Position numbers and translations under genes: made by a program | Part shown: positions 1 to 5,324 of the stretch, piece by piece | Position numbering within the stretch: position 1 is the stretch's first letter | Layout: each line of letters begins with the position of its first letter | NCBI GenBank assembly: GCA_021799915.1 | Contig: JAJYZN010000184.1 | Location: 1 to 5,324 of the forward strand | Length of the DNA: 5,324 nucleotides | Reading direction: 5' to 3' | From: Actinomycetes bacterium | Lineage (GTDB): Bacteria; Actinomycetota; Acidimicrobiia; Acidimicrobiales; RAAP-2 | The notes under the pieces: generated by a model | What the model was told of the DNA's origin: nothing | The model's database searches: none | Seen by the model: the letters and a program-made list of their open reading frames with translations, nothing else

Positions 1-29
1 CACCAGCACCAGCAGCTCCAGCACTCCTG

Positions 30-476
30 GTGCCGGTGCCCGACGAGGAGTCAGCCGGATTCTGGGAGGGGACCGCTGCTGGTGAGCTCAGGATGCAGGC
101 ATGCGGTGAGTGCGGCCGAATGAGGTTTCCCCCCCGAGTGATGTGTCCGTGGTGCCACTCCACGTCTCGCCGTTGGGAGGCGGTCTCGGGACGGGGAACG
201 ATCTGGTCGTTCGTCGTTCCGCACCCCCCGCTTCTCCCGGCGTATGCGGAGCTCGCGCCGTACAACGTCATCGTGGTGGCGCTCGTTGAGGATCCCACGT
301 TGCGCCTGGTGGGAAACCTGGTCACCCGCCCCGAAGGGTCCATCGGCGAGATTGATCCGAGCACGATCCGCATCGGCGAGCCGGTAAAAGTCGTGTACTC
401 GGAGCGGCCAACCACTGGTGGTGCGGCTATCGCCATGCCCCAATGGGTGCGAGACACGACCGACCACCAAGCCTGA
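30..476 (+). CDS. Zn-ribbon / OB-fold DUF35 protein (5' end uncertain)
   Basis: Small protein of the DUF35 family: an N-terminal helix, a rubredoxin-like zinc ribbon and a C-terminal OB fold. Seen: the entry motif PVPDEESAGFWEG (residues 2-14), a GELRMQACGECG stretch, four zinc-ribbon cysteines as CxxC (25, 28) and CxxC (39, 42), FPPR (33-36), then SGRGTIWSF and the LAPYNVIVVAL beta strands of the OB fold. Family knowledge: such proteins act as accessory subunits or domains with thiolases, SCP2-type lipid-transfer thiolases/aldolases and MaoC hydratases, helping acyl-CoA handling. A thiolase-like partner would be expected just left of the window (inference). The 148-residue length suits the family. 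The start is doubtful: GTG at 30 (another GTG at 36) has no Shine-Dalgarno sequence, and the frame stays open to base 3 through a Pro/Ala-rich stretch (PAPAAPALL), so the true start, or a fused upstream domain, may lie outside. It ends in TGA, convergent with the operon opposite. Confidence 0.88.
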   Translation: MPVPDEESAGFWEGTAAGELRMQACGECGRMRFPPRVMCPWCHSTSRRWEAVSGRGTIWSFVVPHPPLLPAYAELAPYNVIVVALVEDPTLRLVGNLVTRPEGSIGEIDPSTIRIGEPVKVVYSERPTTGGAAIAMPQWVRDTTDHQA

Positions 477-479
477 GCT

Positions 480-561
480 GCCGCACCCGTTTGCCGCGAC
501 GGCGCTCGCCGCACCCGTCCGCCGCGTCGGCGCTCGCCGCACCCGTCCCGAACCGGCACTC
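480..561. repeat. 28-base tandem repeat, about 3 copies, in the convergent gap
   Basis: Three head-to-tail units begin at 480, 508 and 536, each with GCCGCACCCGT. Copies 1 and 2 are 28 bases each and differ at three positions. Copy 3 is about 26 bases, more diverged, and runs into the stop codon of the oxidoreductase gene at 560-562. Copies 1 and 2 each hold a small hairpin GCCG-CGA/CGT-CGGC (493-503 and 521-531); the one difference inside falls in the loop, not the stem. A second short inverted repeat, CGGCG-CT-CGCCG, spans each copy junction (500-511 and 528-539). No U-tract follows, so a classical terminator is not supported, although the position between two converging genes would suit a bidirectional transcription end. 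No spacers, so not a CRISPR array. Confidence 0.75.
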
Positions 562-1528
562 AGGAGAGGAGCGGTCCCACCGACGAGCCAAACGCCGCGA
601 TCTGGTCGCAGCACTCATCGGCAGTTCGTGCCATGAAACGCACCTGGAGGTGGGAGACACCCATCGCGACCAGCTCGCGCAGGGATGCCGCAACCTCTTC
701 GGGACCGCCCCGCAAGACGTAGCGCGGCTGGTCCCACCCTGCATCGCCGCCCGTCCCGTGACCGACCAGGTAGATGGGCTCGGCAATGGTCCCGATGTCA
801 ATGGGCGCTCCGTCGCGGAGCTGGTCTCGCCACCGGCGGAGCAAGGAGATCTGCTCGGGGAGATCGGCCCGCCGGGTGCCCTGGGGAAGCCACCCGTCAC
901 CGAAGGCAGCGGCCCGGCGGATGGCTGGCCGGCTCGATCCCCCGACCCAGATGGGGGGGCGAGGCTGCTGGACCGGGCGGGGGGCGAGGCCCATCTTCGA
1001 CACCGGCCATCGGGGTCCGGGGAGCTCGGGGAATTGCTGGGTGAAGGCCAGCACCAACGCCTGGATCGCTTCGTCGAGGTGCCGGCCGCGCTCGGCAAAC
1101 CCACCAGTGAGGAGCTCGTACTCCTCCGGCACGTGGCCGGCACCCACCCCGACGACCAAGCGGCCACCGGAGAGCACGTCGAGGGTCGAGAGCTCCTTGG
1201 CGGCCCGCAGCGGGTGGCGCTGCGCCAGGACGAGGACGTGCGAGAGAATGCGGGCTCGAGCCGTGATCCCCGCCAGCCACCCGAGCGTGGCGGTGGTGTC
1301 GTACCAGACAGTGCTCATCGCGCCGGCCAGGCGTTCGGGGATCGCCGTGTGGTCGCAGACGCCGAGATAGAAAAAGTCCGCCTCGTCGGCCGTCCGGGCG
1401 ATCCGGGCCAGCTCGTCCGGTCCTGAGCGGGTCTCCCACTCGGCGGTGTAGAGCGTCGACTGCGACTGGATCGGGAGCTGCATCCCGTACACGGCTTGGC
1501 CTTCGGGGACGATGCTCACGGCCTCCAT
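560..1528 (-). CDS. LLM-class (probably F420-dependent) oxidoreductase
   Basis: A 322-residue TIM-barrel protein of the bacterial luciferase-like superfamily (PF00296), a cytosolic enzyme using reduced F420 or FMN. Seen, counting from ATG 1528: YGMQLPIQ first strand (14-21), ADEADFFYLGVCDHTAIPE (about 47-65), the hallmark LSGGRLVVGVGAGHVPEEYELL (119-140) followed by FAERGRHLDEAIQAL (144-158), then PPIWVGGSSRPAIRRAAAFGDGWLP (191-215). The LSxGRxxxGVGxG...EEY...F..RG..LDE pattern is typical of actinobacterial F420-dependent members; cofactor choice is inferred from it. The frame is open a further 36 codons upstream, but those residues overlap the preceding gene and look non-native, while ATG 1528 has GGAGG four bases before it, so this start is preferred. 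Last gene of the four-gene minus-strand operon, 43 bases after the short acyl-CoA dehydrogenase. Substrate unknown: oxidation or monooxygenation of an alcohol, ketone or CoA-linked intermediate is possible. Confidence 0.9.
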   Translation of the reverse strand: MEAVSIVPEGQAVYGMQLPIQSQSTLYTAEWETRSGPDELARIARTADEADFFYLGVCDHTAIPERLAGAMSTVWYDTTATLGWLAGITARARILSHVLVLAQRHPLRAAKELSTLDVLSGGRLVVGVGAGHVPEEYELLTGGFAERGRHLDEAIQALVLAFTQQFPELPGPRWPVSKMGLAPRPVQQPRPPIWVGGSSRPAIRRAAAFGDGWLPQGTRRADLPEQISLLRRWRDQLRDGAPIDIGTIAEPIYLVGHGTGGDAGWDQPRYVLRGGPEEVAASLRELVAMGVSHLQVRFMARTADECCDQIAAFGSSVGPLLS

Positions 1529-1550
1529 GGGTCCTCCATTGGTCCTCCTC
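1516..1550 (-). promoter_or_regulatory. Duplicated Shine-Dalgarno/start with out-of-frame 7-codon mini-ORF before the LLM gene
   Basis: On the minus strand the leader of the oxidoreductase gene contains an 11-base near-duplication, GGAGGACCAAT followed at once by GGAGGACCCAT. Each copy supplies a GGAGG and an ATG four bases later. The second ATG (1528) starts the oxidoreductase. The first (1539) is in another frame and would encode only MEDPWRP before TGA at 1516-1518, overlapping the first codons of the real gene. It may affect ribosome loading or allow stop/restart coupling, or be a harmless duplication. The duplicated motif is seen directly; function is inference. Confidence 0.5.
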
Positions 1551-1571
1551 GTCCTCGGTTTGCGCAGTCGG

Positions 1572-2621
1572 TCAGTAGCGAGCCGCGACTTCCTCGGCCA
1601 GGGCGCGAGGGGAGTCGAGCGACGCCGCGAGCACACGGGTTCGCATCAAGTAGAGGTGCAGCGGCACATCCCAGGTGAAGCCCATCCCGCCGTGCACCTG
1701 GATCGCGGCTCTGGCGTTCCGGTCGGCCGCGTCGGCGGCGAGCAGGGCCGCACCGGCGGACAGACGTCCGAGGTCGCCGGCCCCGGCCCCGTCGGCGGTG
1801 ACCGCCGCCGCGTGGACGGCAGCTCGCGCCACCTCGGTTCGGACCAGCATGTCGGCGCAGATGTGCTTGACGGCTTGGAAGGAGCCGATCGGGCGTCCAA
1901 ACTGGTGCCGTTCTTTGGCGAACGCCGTGGCCATCTGGCACGTGGCGTCCGCGAGACCGACCGCGGTCGCGCCGACCAGCACCCGCCATCGGTCCGTCCA
2001 GCGGACGGCGGTTGTCGCACCACCGGGTACCGGGTTCCCTTCGGGCAGCACGTCGACAACGGAGAGCGGGGTGAGAGGATCGAGCGGGCGGTCGACCGGC
2101 CGAGCCCGGGAGCGAAGCTCTTCGAGGGCCTCGCCTCCCAGCACGGTGAGGCGGAGGCTCGGTTCGACGATGATCAGTGCATGGAGCGAGTCCAAGTGGG
2201 CCACGAGGAGCGAGGTGCCCTCGGTGCCGGGGAGAGGGGCGCGCACCGCGCCGACGACCATCGAGCCGTCGGCCGCCCCGGCGCACCAGCGCTCCAGAGC
2301 ACCCTCGGCACCGAAGACACCAGCCGCACCGGCCAGGTCTCCGGCCAGGTGCGAGGCGACGAGGGGACCGGGGACCAGTCCCCTCCCGAGCTCTTCGAAC
2401 ACGACGGCCGCGTCGGCCAGGCCGAGCCCCACCCCACCTCGGGCCTCGGGGACGGTCAGCGAGAACACCCCGGCTTCGCCGAGCGCTGCCCAGTCGTCGG
2501 GGTCGACGACCTGGCGCGCGTCCTCGGCCCGCCGGGTCCGGTCGAGCGGGAACCGCCCGGCCACGATCATGCGAATGAGGTGGGCCAGGGCCTCTTGGTC
2601 CTCGGAGAGCACGAAGTCCAC
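1572..2621 (-). CDS. Acyl-CoA dehydrogenase, short (beta-type) subunit
   Basis: A 349-residue acyl-CoA dehydrogenase family protein. Seen: canonical N-terminus MDFVLSEDQEAL, VPEARGGVGLGLADAAVVFEELGRGL (58-82), RHQFGRPIGSFQAVKH (238-253; the flavin-contacting RxQFGxxIGxFQ motif) and QVHGGMGFTWDVPLHLYLMR (308-327). The middle beta domain (about 115-205) lacks the usual SEPxAGSD signature and is poorly conserved, and there is no YEGT-type Glu near the end. These traits match the FadE27/FadE28-like half of actinobacterial alpha2beta2 dehydrogenases, which needs a longer partner for catalysis (family knowledge). That partner is encoded immediately upstream, leaving a 6-base gap. The start is GTG 2621; the only ribosome-site candidate is AAGGGA inside the partner's last codons, suggesting translational coupling. 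Stop is TGA. Likely role: FAD-dependent alpha,beta-dehydrogenation of an acyl-CoA; substrate unknown. Confidence 0.92.
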   Translation of the reverse strand: MDFVLSEDQEALAHLIRMIVAGRFPLDRTRRAEDARQVVDPDDWAALGEAGVFSLTVPEARGGVGLGLADAAVVFEELGRGLVPGPLVASHLAGDLAGAAGVFGAEGALERWCAGAADGSMVVGAVRAPLPGTEGTSLLVAHLDSLHALIIVEPSLRLTVLGGEALEELRSRARPVDRPLDPLTPLSVVDVLPEGNPVPGGATTAVRWTDRWRVLVGATAVGLADATCQMATAFAKERHQFGRPIGSFQAVKHICADMLVRTEVARAAVHAAAVTADGAGAGDLGRLSAGAALLAADAADRNARAAIQVHGGMGFTWDVPLHLYLMRTRVLAASLDSPRALAEEVAARY

Positions 2622-2627
2622 TGCCGG

Positions 2628-3821
2628 CTATCCCTTGGGGAGGCCGAGGACGCGCTCGGCCACGATGTTGCGCTGGATCTGTGAGGTGCCCGCGGCGATG
2701 GTCCGCGAGAAGCCGTTGATCCAGACGTCGACCAGCTCGGCACTGCCAGGTCCGCCTTCGACGCGCGGCCACGCCAGGCCGTCCACCTCGGTGCGCGAGA
2801 GGCCGGCCGGGCCGATCATCTCCATCCCCAGCTCTCCGAGCCGCTGGCGCAGCTCGGAGTACGCCAGCTTGAACACGCTCCCGCCTGCCCCCGTGGCACC
2901 GGCGCGGGCGGCGATCGAGACGTTGCGCCGGACCAACGCCCACAGGCCGTCGAGCTCGGCCCCCAGGCGGCCGATGCGAGACGCCAGCTCGCCTGTGCCA
3001 CCCGCCTCGGATCGGGCGGCGTCACGCAGGCGGGCGAGCAGCTCCATGGACGCCAGGAGCTCGCCGACGAACGCAGTCCCGCGTTCGAAGCCCAGCGTCA
3101 CCATCGTGACCCGCCACCCGTCGTCCTCCTCGCCGACGCGCAGCTCCACGGGGATCTCCACGTCTTCGAGGAACAGCTCGGCAAACTCGTCGGTACCGGC
3201 GATCGTCCGCAGCGGCCGGATCTCGATCCCCGGGGTGTCCATCGGCATGATGAGCCAGGTGATGCCCCGGTGGCGGGAGTCCTCGGGGCCGGTGCGTACC
3301 AGCAGCTCGCAGAGATCGGCCACTTCGGCATGGCTGGTCCAGATCTTCGAGCCGTTCACGACGTAGCGGTCGCCGCGCCGCTCGGCCCGGGTCCTGAGCG
3401 AGGCGAGGTCGCTCCCGGCATCGGGTTCGGAGAATCCCTGGCACCAGACCTCTTCTCCCCGCAGGATCGGGGGGAGGTAGCGAGCCCGCTGTTCGGGAGT
3501 GCCTTCCACGGCGATGGTCGGCCCTGCATGGAGGAGCCCCACGAAGTTCACCCCGACGTAGGGTGCGCGGGCCCGTTCGAGCTCCTCGACGAAGATGAGC
3601 TGTTCCGCAGCGCTCGCCCCGCGCCCGCCGCCCTCGATCGGCCAGTCCACTCCGGCGTACCCGGCGTCGAACAAGAGGCGCTGCCACGCCGTGTCGTACT
3701 CCCGGCGTGCGACCCAGTCGTCAGCAGCGGGCTTGGGGCCGAGGGCCGGCACGGTGGTGTCGAGCCACGAGCGCAGCTCGGACCGGAAGCGCTCCTCGGA
3801 CGGCGTGTCGCGGAGGTCCAT
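2628..3821 (-). CDS. Acyl-CoA dehydrogenase, long (alpha-type, catalytic) subunit
   Basis: A 397-residue FAD-dependent acyl-CoA dehydrogenase introducing the 2,3-double bond of an acyl-CoA. Seen: helical N-domain with WPIEGGGRGASAAEQLIFVEEL (60-81), middle-domain signature WCQGFSEPDAGSDLASL (126-142) with VNGSKIWTSHA (155-165), and a C-terminal end TIAAGTSQIQRNIVAERVLGLP (374-395). The usual catalytic Glu of the YEGTxxIQ motif is Ala (377 region), but LGFERGTAF carries Glu246. A helix-G Glu of this kind is the base in isovaleryl-CoA dehydrogenase and in FadE26-like subunits, so Glu246 is the inferred base. Sequence and length fit the FadE26-like partner of an alpha2beta2 enzyme; the short partner follows 6 bases downstream. 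ATG 3821 is the only start codon after the in-frame TGA of the preceding amidohydrolase gene. No strong Shine-Dalgarno is visible, so translation may depend on coupling. Substrate unproven; sterol side-chain or other bulky acyl-CoAs are possibilities. Confidence 0.94.
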   Translation of the reverse strand: MDLRDTPSEERFRSELRSWLDTTVPALGPKPAADDWVARREYDTAWQRLLFDAGYAGVDWPIEGGGRGASAAEQLIFVEELERARAPYVGVNFVGLLHAGPTIAVEGTPEQRARYLPPILRGEEVWCQGFSEPDAGSDLASLRTRAERRGDRYVVNGSKIWTSHAEVADLCELLVRTGPEDSRHRGITWLIMPMDTPGIEIRPLRTIAGTDEFAELFLEDVEIPVELRVGEEDDGWRVTMVTLGFERGTAFVGELLASMELLARLRDAARSEAGGTGELASRIGRLGAELDGLWALVRRNVSIAARAGATGAGGSVFKLAYSELRQRLGELGMEMIGPAGLSRTEVDGLAWPRVEGGPGSAELVDVWINGFSRTIAAGTSQIQRNIVAERVLGLPKG

Positions 3822-3869
3822 CTTGCCGCAGCAGCCCGGTGCCTCAGTCTTCTCGGGCCGGGAGCAGTC

Positions 3870-5069
3870 TCACGCGACCAGGTCGAGGCCGAAGAGCCGG
3901 ATCGCGTTGCCCCGGACGATCTTGCGGCGCTGCTCGTCGGTGAGGCCGGCCATCTGGACTTCGGCGATCTCCTTGGTCCGGGGCCAGGTGGAGTCCGAGT
4001 GGGGGTAGTCCGATTCGTAGGTGATGTTGTCCTCGCCGATCTCCTCCACCGACTTGAGACCGTGCGCGTCGTCGAAGAAGCAACCGTAGATGTGGTCTCG
4101 GAAGTAGGTCGACGGCGGGTTCGGCACCCTGTCGGCCACGCCTCCCCAGCCCCGGTTGTCCTCCCAGACCCGGTCGGCACGCTCGAGGATGTAGGGAATC
4201 CATCCGATCTGGCCCTCGGAGTAGGCGATCTTGAGCTCCGGGAAGCGGACCAGCACGCCGGAGAACAAGAAGTCCACCATGGAAAAGGTCGCGTTGGTGT
4301 GCGTGAGCGTGGAGCCGACCGCCGGCGGTGCGTCGGCCGAGGTCGACGGCATCTTGGAAGAGGACCCGATGTGCATGTTCACCACCGTCCCGGTCTCGGC
4401 ACAGGCGGCGAAGAACGGGTCCCAGTAGCCGTCGGGATCGTGCACGCTCGGGAGCCCCAGGAACGGGGGGATCTCGCTGAAGCACACGGCCCGCACGCCG
4501 CGGTCCGCGTTGCGCCGCACTTCGTCCGCCGCCAGCCCGGCGTCCCAGAGGGGGATCAGCGTGAGCGGGACGAGCCGCCCGCCCGACTCGCCGCACCACT
4601 CCTCGACCATCCAGTCGTTGTAGGCCTTCACGCAGAGCAGCGCCAGCTCCTTGTCCTTGGCCTCGCAGAAGGTCTGCCCGCAGAAGCGCGGGAAGGTGGG
4701 GAAGCACAGCGCGGCTTCGATGTGGTTGAGGTCCATGTCCTCCAGGCGCTGCTTCACCTGGTAGGAGCCAGGACGCATGTCCTCGTAGGTGATGCCCTTC
4801 ATCGTGACCTCGTCGCGCGGCACCCCGACTGCCGAGTCCACCCGCAGCAGGGGGCGCTTGAGCTCCTCGTAGTACCACCAATCAGTGGGGTTCCCCTCGC
4901 TCCCGGGCTTGACGGTGAGCTTGCCGCCGAGGAACGTGATCTCCCCCATCGGCGCGCGCACGACCCGGGGCCCGACCTCGGCGTACTTGGCCGGCAGCCG
5001 GTCCTGCCACACGTGGGACGGCTCGACGACGTGGTCGTCCACCGACACGATGAGGGGAAGCTCGCCCAT
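3870..5069 (-). CDS. Amidohydrolase family (PF04909) metal-dependent hydrolase/decarboxylase-like protein
   Basis: A 399-residue TIM-barrel enzyme of the amidohydrolase-2 family, probably cytosolic and metal-dependent. Seen, from ATG 5069: VSVDDHVVEP (9-17), RLEDMDLNHIEAALCFPTFPRFCG (108-131), NMHIGSSSK (231-239), SEGQIGWIPYILERAD (284-299), YESDYPHSDSTWP (351-363) and a C-terminal KIVRGNAIRLFGL. Candidate metal ligands are Asp11, His13, His233 and Asp354. The first motif is D-x-H rather than the H-x-H of ACMSD, and is closer to the E-x-H of gamma-resorcylate and related decarboxylases, so a carboxylate or ring-acid substrate is possible (inference). An alternative GTG at 5114 would add 15 residues, but that segment overlaps the operator and reads unlike family N-termini. 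ATG 5069 has no Shine-Dalgarno but fits a leaderless mRNA: a TACGCT -10 box ends seven bases before it. First gene of the operon, 48 bases before the long dehydrogenase. Confidence 0.9.
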   Translation of the reverse strand: MGELPLIVSVDDHVVEPSHVWQDRLPAKYAEVGPRVVRAPMGEITFLGGKLTVKPGSEGNPTDWWYYEELKRPLLRVDSAVGVPRDEVTMKGITYEDMRPGSYQVKQRLEDMDLNHIEAALCFPTFPRFCGQTFCEAKDKELALLCVKAYNDWMVEEWCGESGGRLVPLTLIPLWDAGLAADEVRRNADRGVRAVCFSEIPPFLGLPSVHDPDGYWDPFFAACAETGTVVNMHIGSSSKMPSTSADAPPAVGSTLTHTNATFSMVDFLFSGVLVRFPELKIAYSEGQIGWIPYILERADRVWEDNRGWGGVADRVPNPPSTYFRDHIYGCFFDDAHGLKSVEEIGEDNITYESDYPHSDSTWPRTKEIAEVQMAGLTDEQRRKIVRGNAIRLFGLDLVA

Positions 5070-5076
5070 GGGAGGG

Positions 5077-5105
5077 AGCGTAGCGCGGGTCTGACGACTC
5101 GTCAG
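5077..5105 (-). promoter_or_regulatory. Predicted leaderless promoter of the amidohydrolase-dehydrogenase operon
   Basis: Read on the minus strand, CTGACG (5100-5105; shares TGAC with the TTGACA consensus), a 17-base spacer, then TACGCT (5077-5082; fits TANNNT). Seven bases separate the -10 box from the ATG at 5069, so the expected transcript start is the A of the start codon. This agrees with the absence of a Shine-Dalgarno there (CGCTCCCTCCC precedes the ATG). Leaderless mRNAs are common in Actinobacteria. Positions and spacing are seen; activity is inferred. Confidence 0.6.
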
Positions 5106-5106
5106 A
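5090..5106. promoter_or_regulatory. Perfect 17-base palindrome, candidate TetR-type operator
   Basis: TCTGACGACTCGTCAGA is an inverted repeat with two perfect 8-base arms around a single central base at 5098. It covers the whole predicted -35 box and part of the spacer of the minus-strand promoter, so a bound protein would block RNA polymerase. Size, symmetry and odd-length centre are typical of operators for TetR-family repressors, which often control acyl-CoA and steroid catabolic operons in Actinobacteria. No regulator gene lies in the window. It is not the KstR-type AACnnGTT motif. Confidence 0.6.
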
Positions 5107-5150
5107 TATGCCACGACAGCCAGGTATCACCCGCCCGTCACGCCGATCTC

Positions 5151-5164
5151 CGGCCCGCGGGCCG
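5151..5164. repeat. Perfect 14-base GC-only palindrome in the divergent intergenic region
   Basis: CGGCCCGCGGGCCG reads the same on both strands and lies near the middle of the 174-base gap between the divergent genes. It could be a second regulator site or a cruciform, but in such GC-rich DNA a palindrome of this composition can easily occur by chance. Confidence 0.35.
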
Positions 5165-5215
5165 TCTCCCGTGCTATACACGTCGGCGACGCGCCGCCAA
5201 CCGGGACGCAGTCTC

Positions 5216-5239
5216 TAGGGTGATCTTGAACGAGAGGTG
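5216..5239 (+). promoter_or_regulatory. Candidate -10 box and ribosome binding site for the right-edge gene
   Basis: TAGGGT at 5216-5221 fits the actinobacterial TANNNT -10 pattern and would place transcription start near 5228. GAGAGGTG at 5232-5239 is a good Shine-Dalgarno, with AGAGG ending six bases before ATG 5244. No recognisable -35 lies at the right distance, so the promoter half is tentative while the ribosome site is solid. An alternative TATACA at 5175-5180 is also possible. Confidence 0.45.
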
Positions 5240-5243
5240 CGAG

Positions 5244-5324
5244 ATGCGAACGAAAAGGTCGATCCGAGCACGCTGGTGGGCGATGGTCCCGGCGGCGTCG
5301 CTGGCCGCAGCGCTTGTCGCCGGG
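5244..5324 (+). CDS. N-terminus of an exported protein, probably a lipoprotein (3' truncated)
   Basis: ATG 5244 follows a clear Shine-Dalgarno and opens a frame that runs to the window edge, giving exactly 27 codons. The peptide has a basic n-region (MRTKRSIRARWW) and a hydrophobic h-region (AMVPAASLAAALVAG), the layout of a Sec signal peptide. It ends at the window border with LVAG, which fits the first positions of a lipobox if the next codon is Cys; this is a prediction. Divergent from the catabolic operon with a 174-base shared intergenic region, so co-regulation is possible. A periplasmic substrate-binding lipoprotein of a transporter would suit the context, but nothing in the 27 residues identifies the mature protein. 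Confidence 0.65.
   Translation, partial: MRTKRSIRARWWAMVPAASLAAALVAG

Noticed and set aside
1..29. CAGCAC-like low-complexity stretch considered as a repeat element
   Set aside because: Too short and at the window edge. It reads as a Pro/Ala-rich coding stretch in frame with the DUF35 gene.
480..561. Tandem repeat considered as a CRISPR fragment
   Set aside because: Units are directly adjacent with no unique spacers, and no cas gene is present.
443..1426. A 327-codon plus-strand open frame opposite the LLM gene
   Set aside because: No recognisable motifs, composition typical of an antisense shadow, and the minus strand encodes a clear luciferase-like protein there.
1512..2684. A 390-codon plus-strand open frame
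   Set aside because: Antisense to the short dehydrogenase, Gly/Arg/Glu/His-rich, with no family signature.
1675..3366. A 563-codon open frame on the plus strand opposite the dehydrogenases
   Set aside because: Its translation is Ser/Arg/Pro-rich low-complexity without domain motifs and spans two well-supported minus-strand genes. Long antisense frames are expected in high-GC DNA.
3844..4881. A 345-codon minus-strand open frame overlapping the amidohydrolase in another frame
   Set aside because: The amidohydrolase frame carries full family motifs across the same bases; the alternative is Arg/Gly/Ala-rich noise.
5070..5114. Upstream GTG at 5114 as the amidohydrolase start
   Set aside because: It would place the operator and promoter inside the coding region, has no convincing ribosome site, and adds 15 residues unlike the conserved family N-terminus.

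Overview
The window is high-GC DNA with dense coding and long antisense open frames. Its gene content is typical of Actinobacteria: an F420-type luciferase-like oxidoreductase, a pair of FadE-type acyl-CoA dehydrogenases, a DUF35 OB-fold protein and a leaderless promoter. An environmental or uncultured lineage (mycobacterial or Acidimicrobiia-like) is plausible, but the genus cannot be read from the sequence. I see no rRNA, tRNA, CRISPR array, transposase or phage gene.

Layout. Positions 30-476 (+) encode a Zn-ribbon/OB-fold DUF35 protein whose reading frame stays open to the left edge. An 83-base convergent gap follows, filled by a roughly three-copy, 28-base tandem repeat. From about 5069 down to 560 on the minus strand lies what looks like a complete four-gene operon. 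In transcription order it holds a PF04909 amidohydrolase/decarboxylase-like enzyme (3870-5069), a long acyl-CoA dehydrogenase (2628-3821), a short acyl-CoA dehydrogenase (1572-2621) and a luciferase-like flavin/F420 oxidoreductase (560-1528). Gaps between these genes are 48, 6 and 43 bases. To the right, a divergent plus-strand gene starts at 5244 and runs off the window after 27 codons, which form a signal peptide, probably of a lipoprotein.

How the genes may work together. The two dehydrogenases look like the alpha and beta halves of an alpha2beta2 acyl-CoA dehydrogenase, as known for actinobacterial sterol side-chain enzymes. The long subunit carries the candidate catalytic Glu in an FERG motif, and the short one has lost the usual middle-domain signature. 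Together with the amidohydrolase and the LLM oxidoreductase, this suggests a catabolic operon for a CoA-activated, possibly cyclic or branched, substrate. The substrate is not identifiable. The most informative regulatory signal is a perfect 17-base palindrome sitting on the -35 and spacer of a promoter whose predicted start coincides with the amidohydrolase ATG. This is the arrangement expected for repression by a TetR-like regulator of a leaderless mRNA.

I found no defence system or other clearly novel machinery. The points worth a second look are the operator/promoter, the split dehydrogenase pair, the intergenic tandem repeat, a tiny overlapping upstream ORF before the LLM gene, and the predicted lipoprotein at the right edge.
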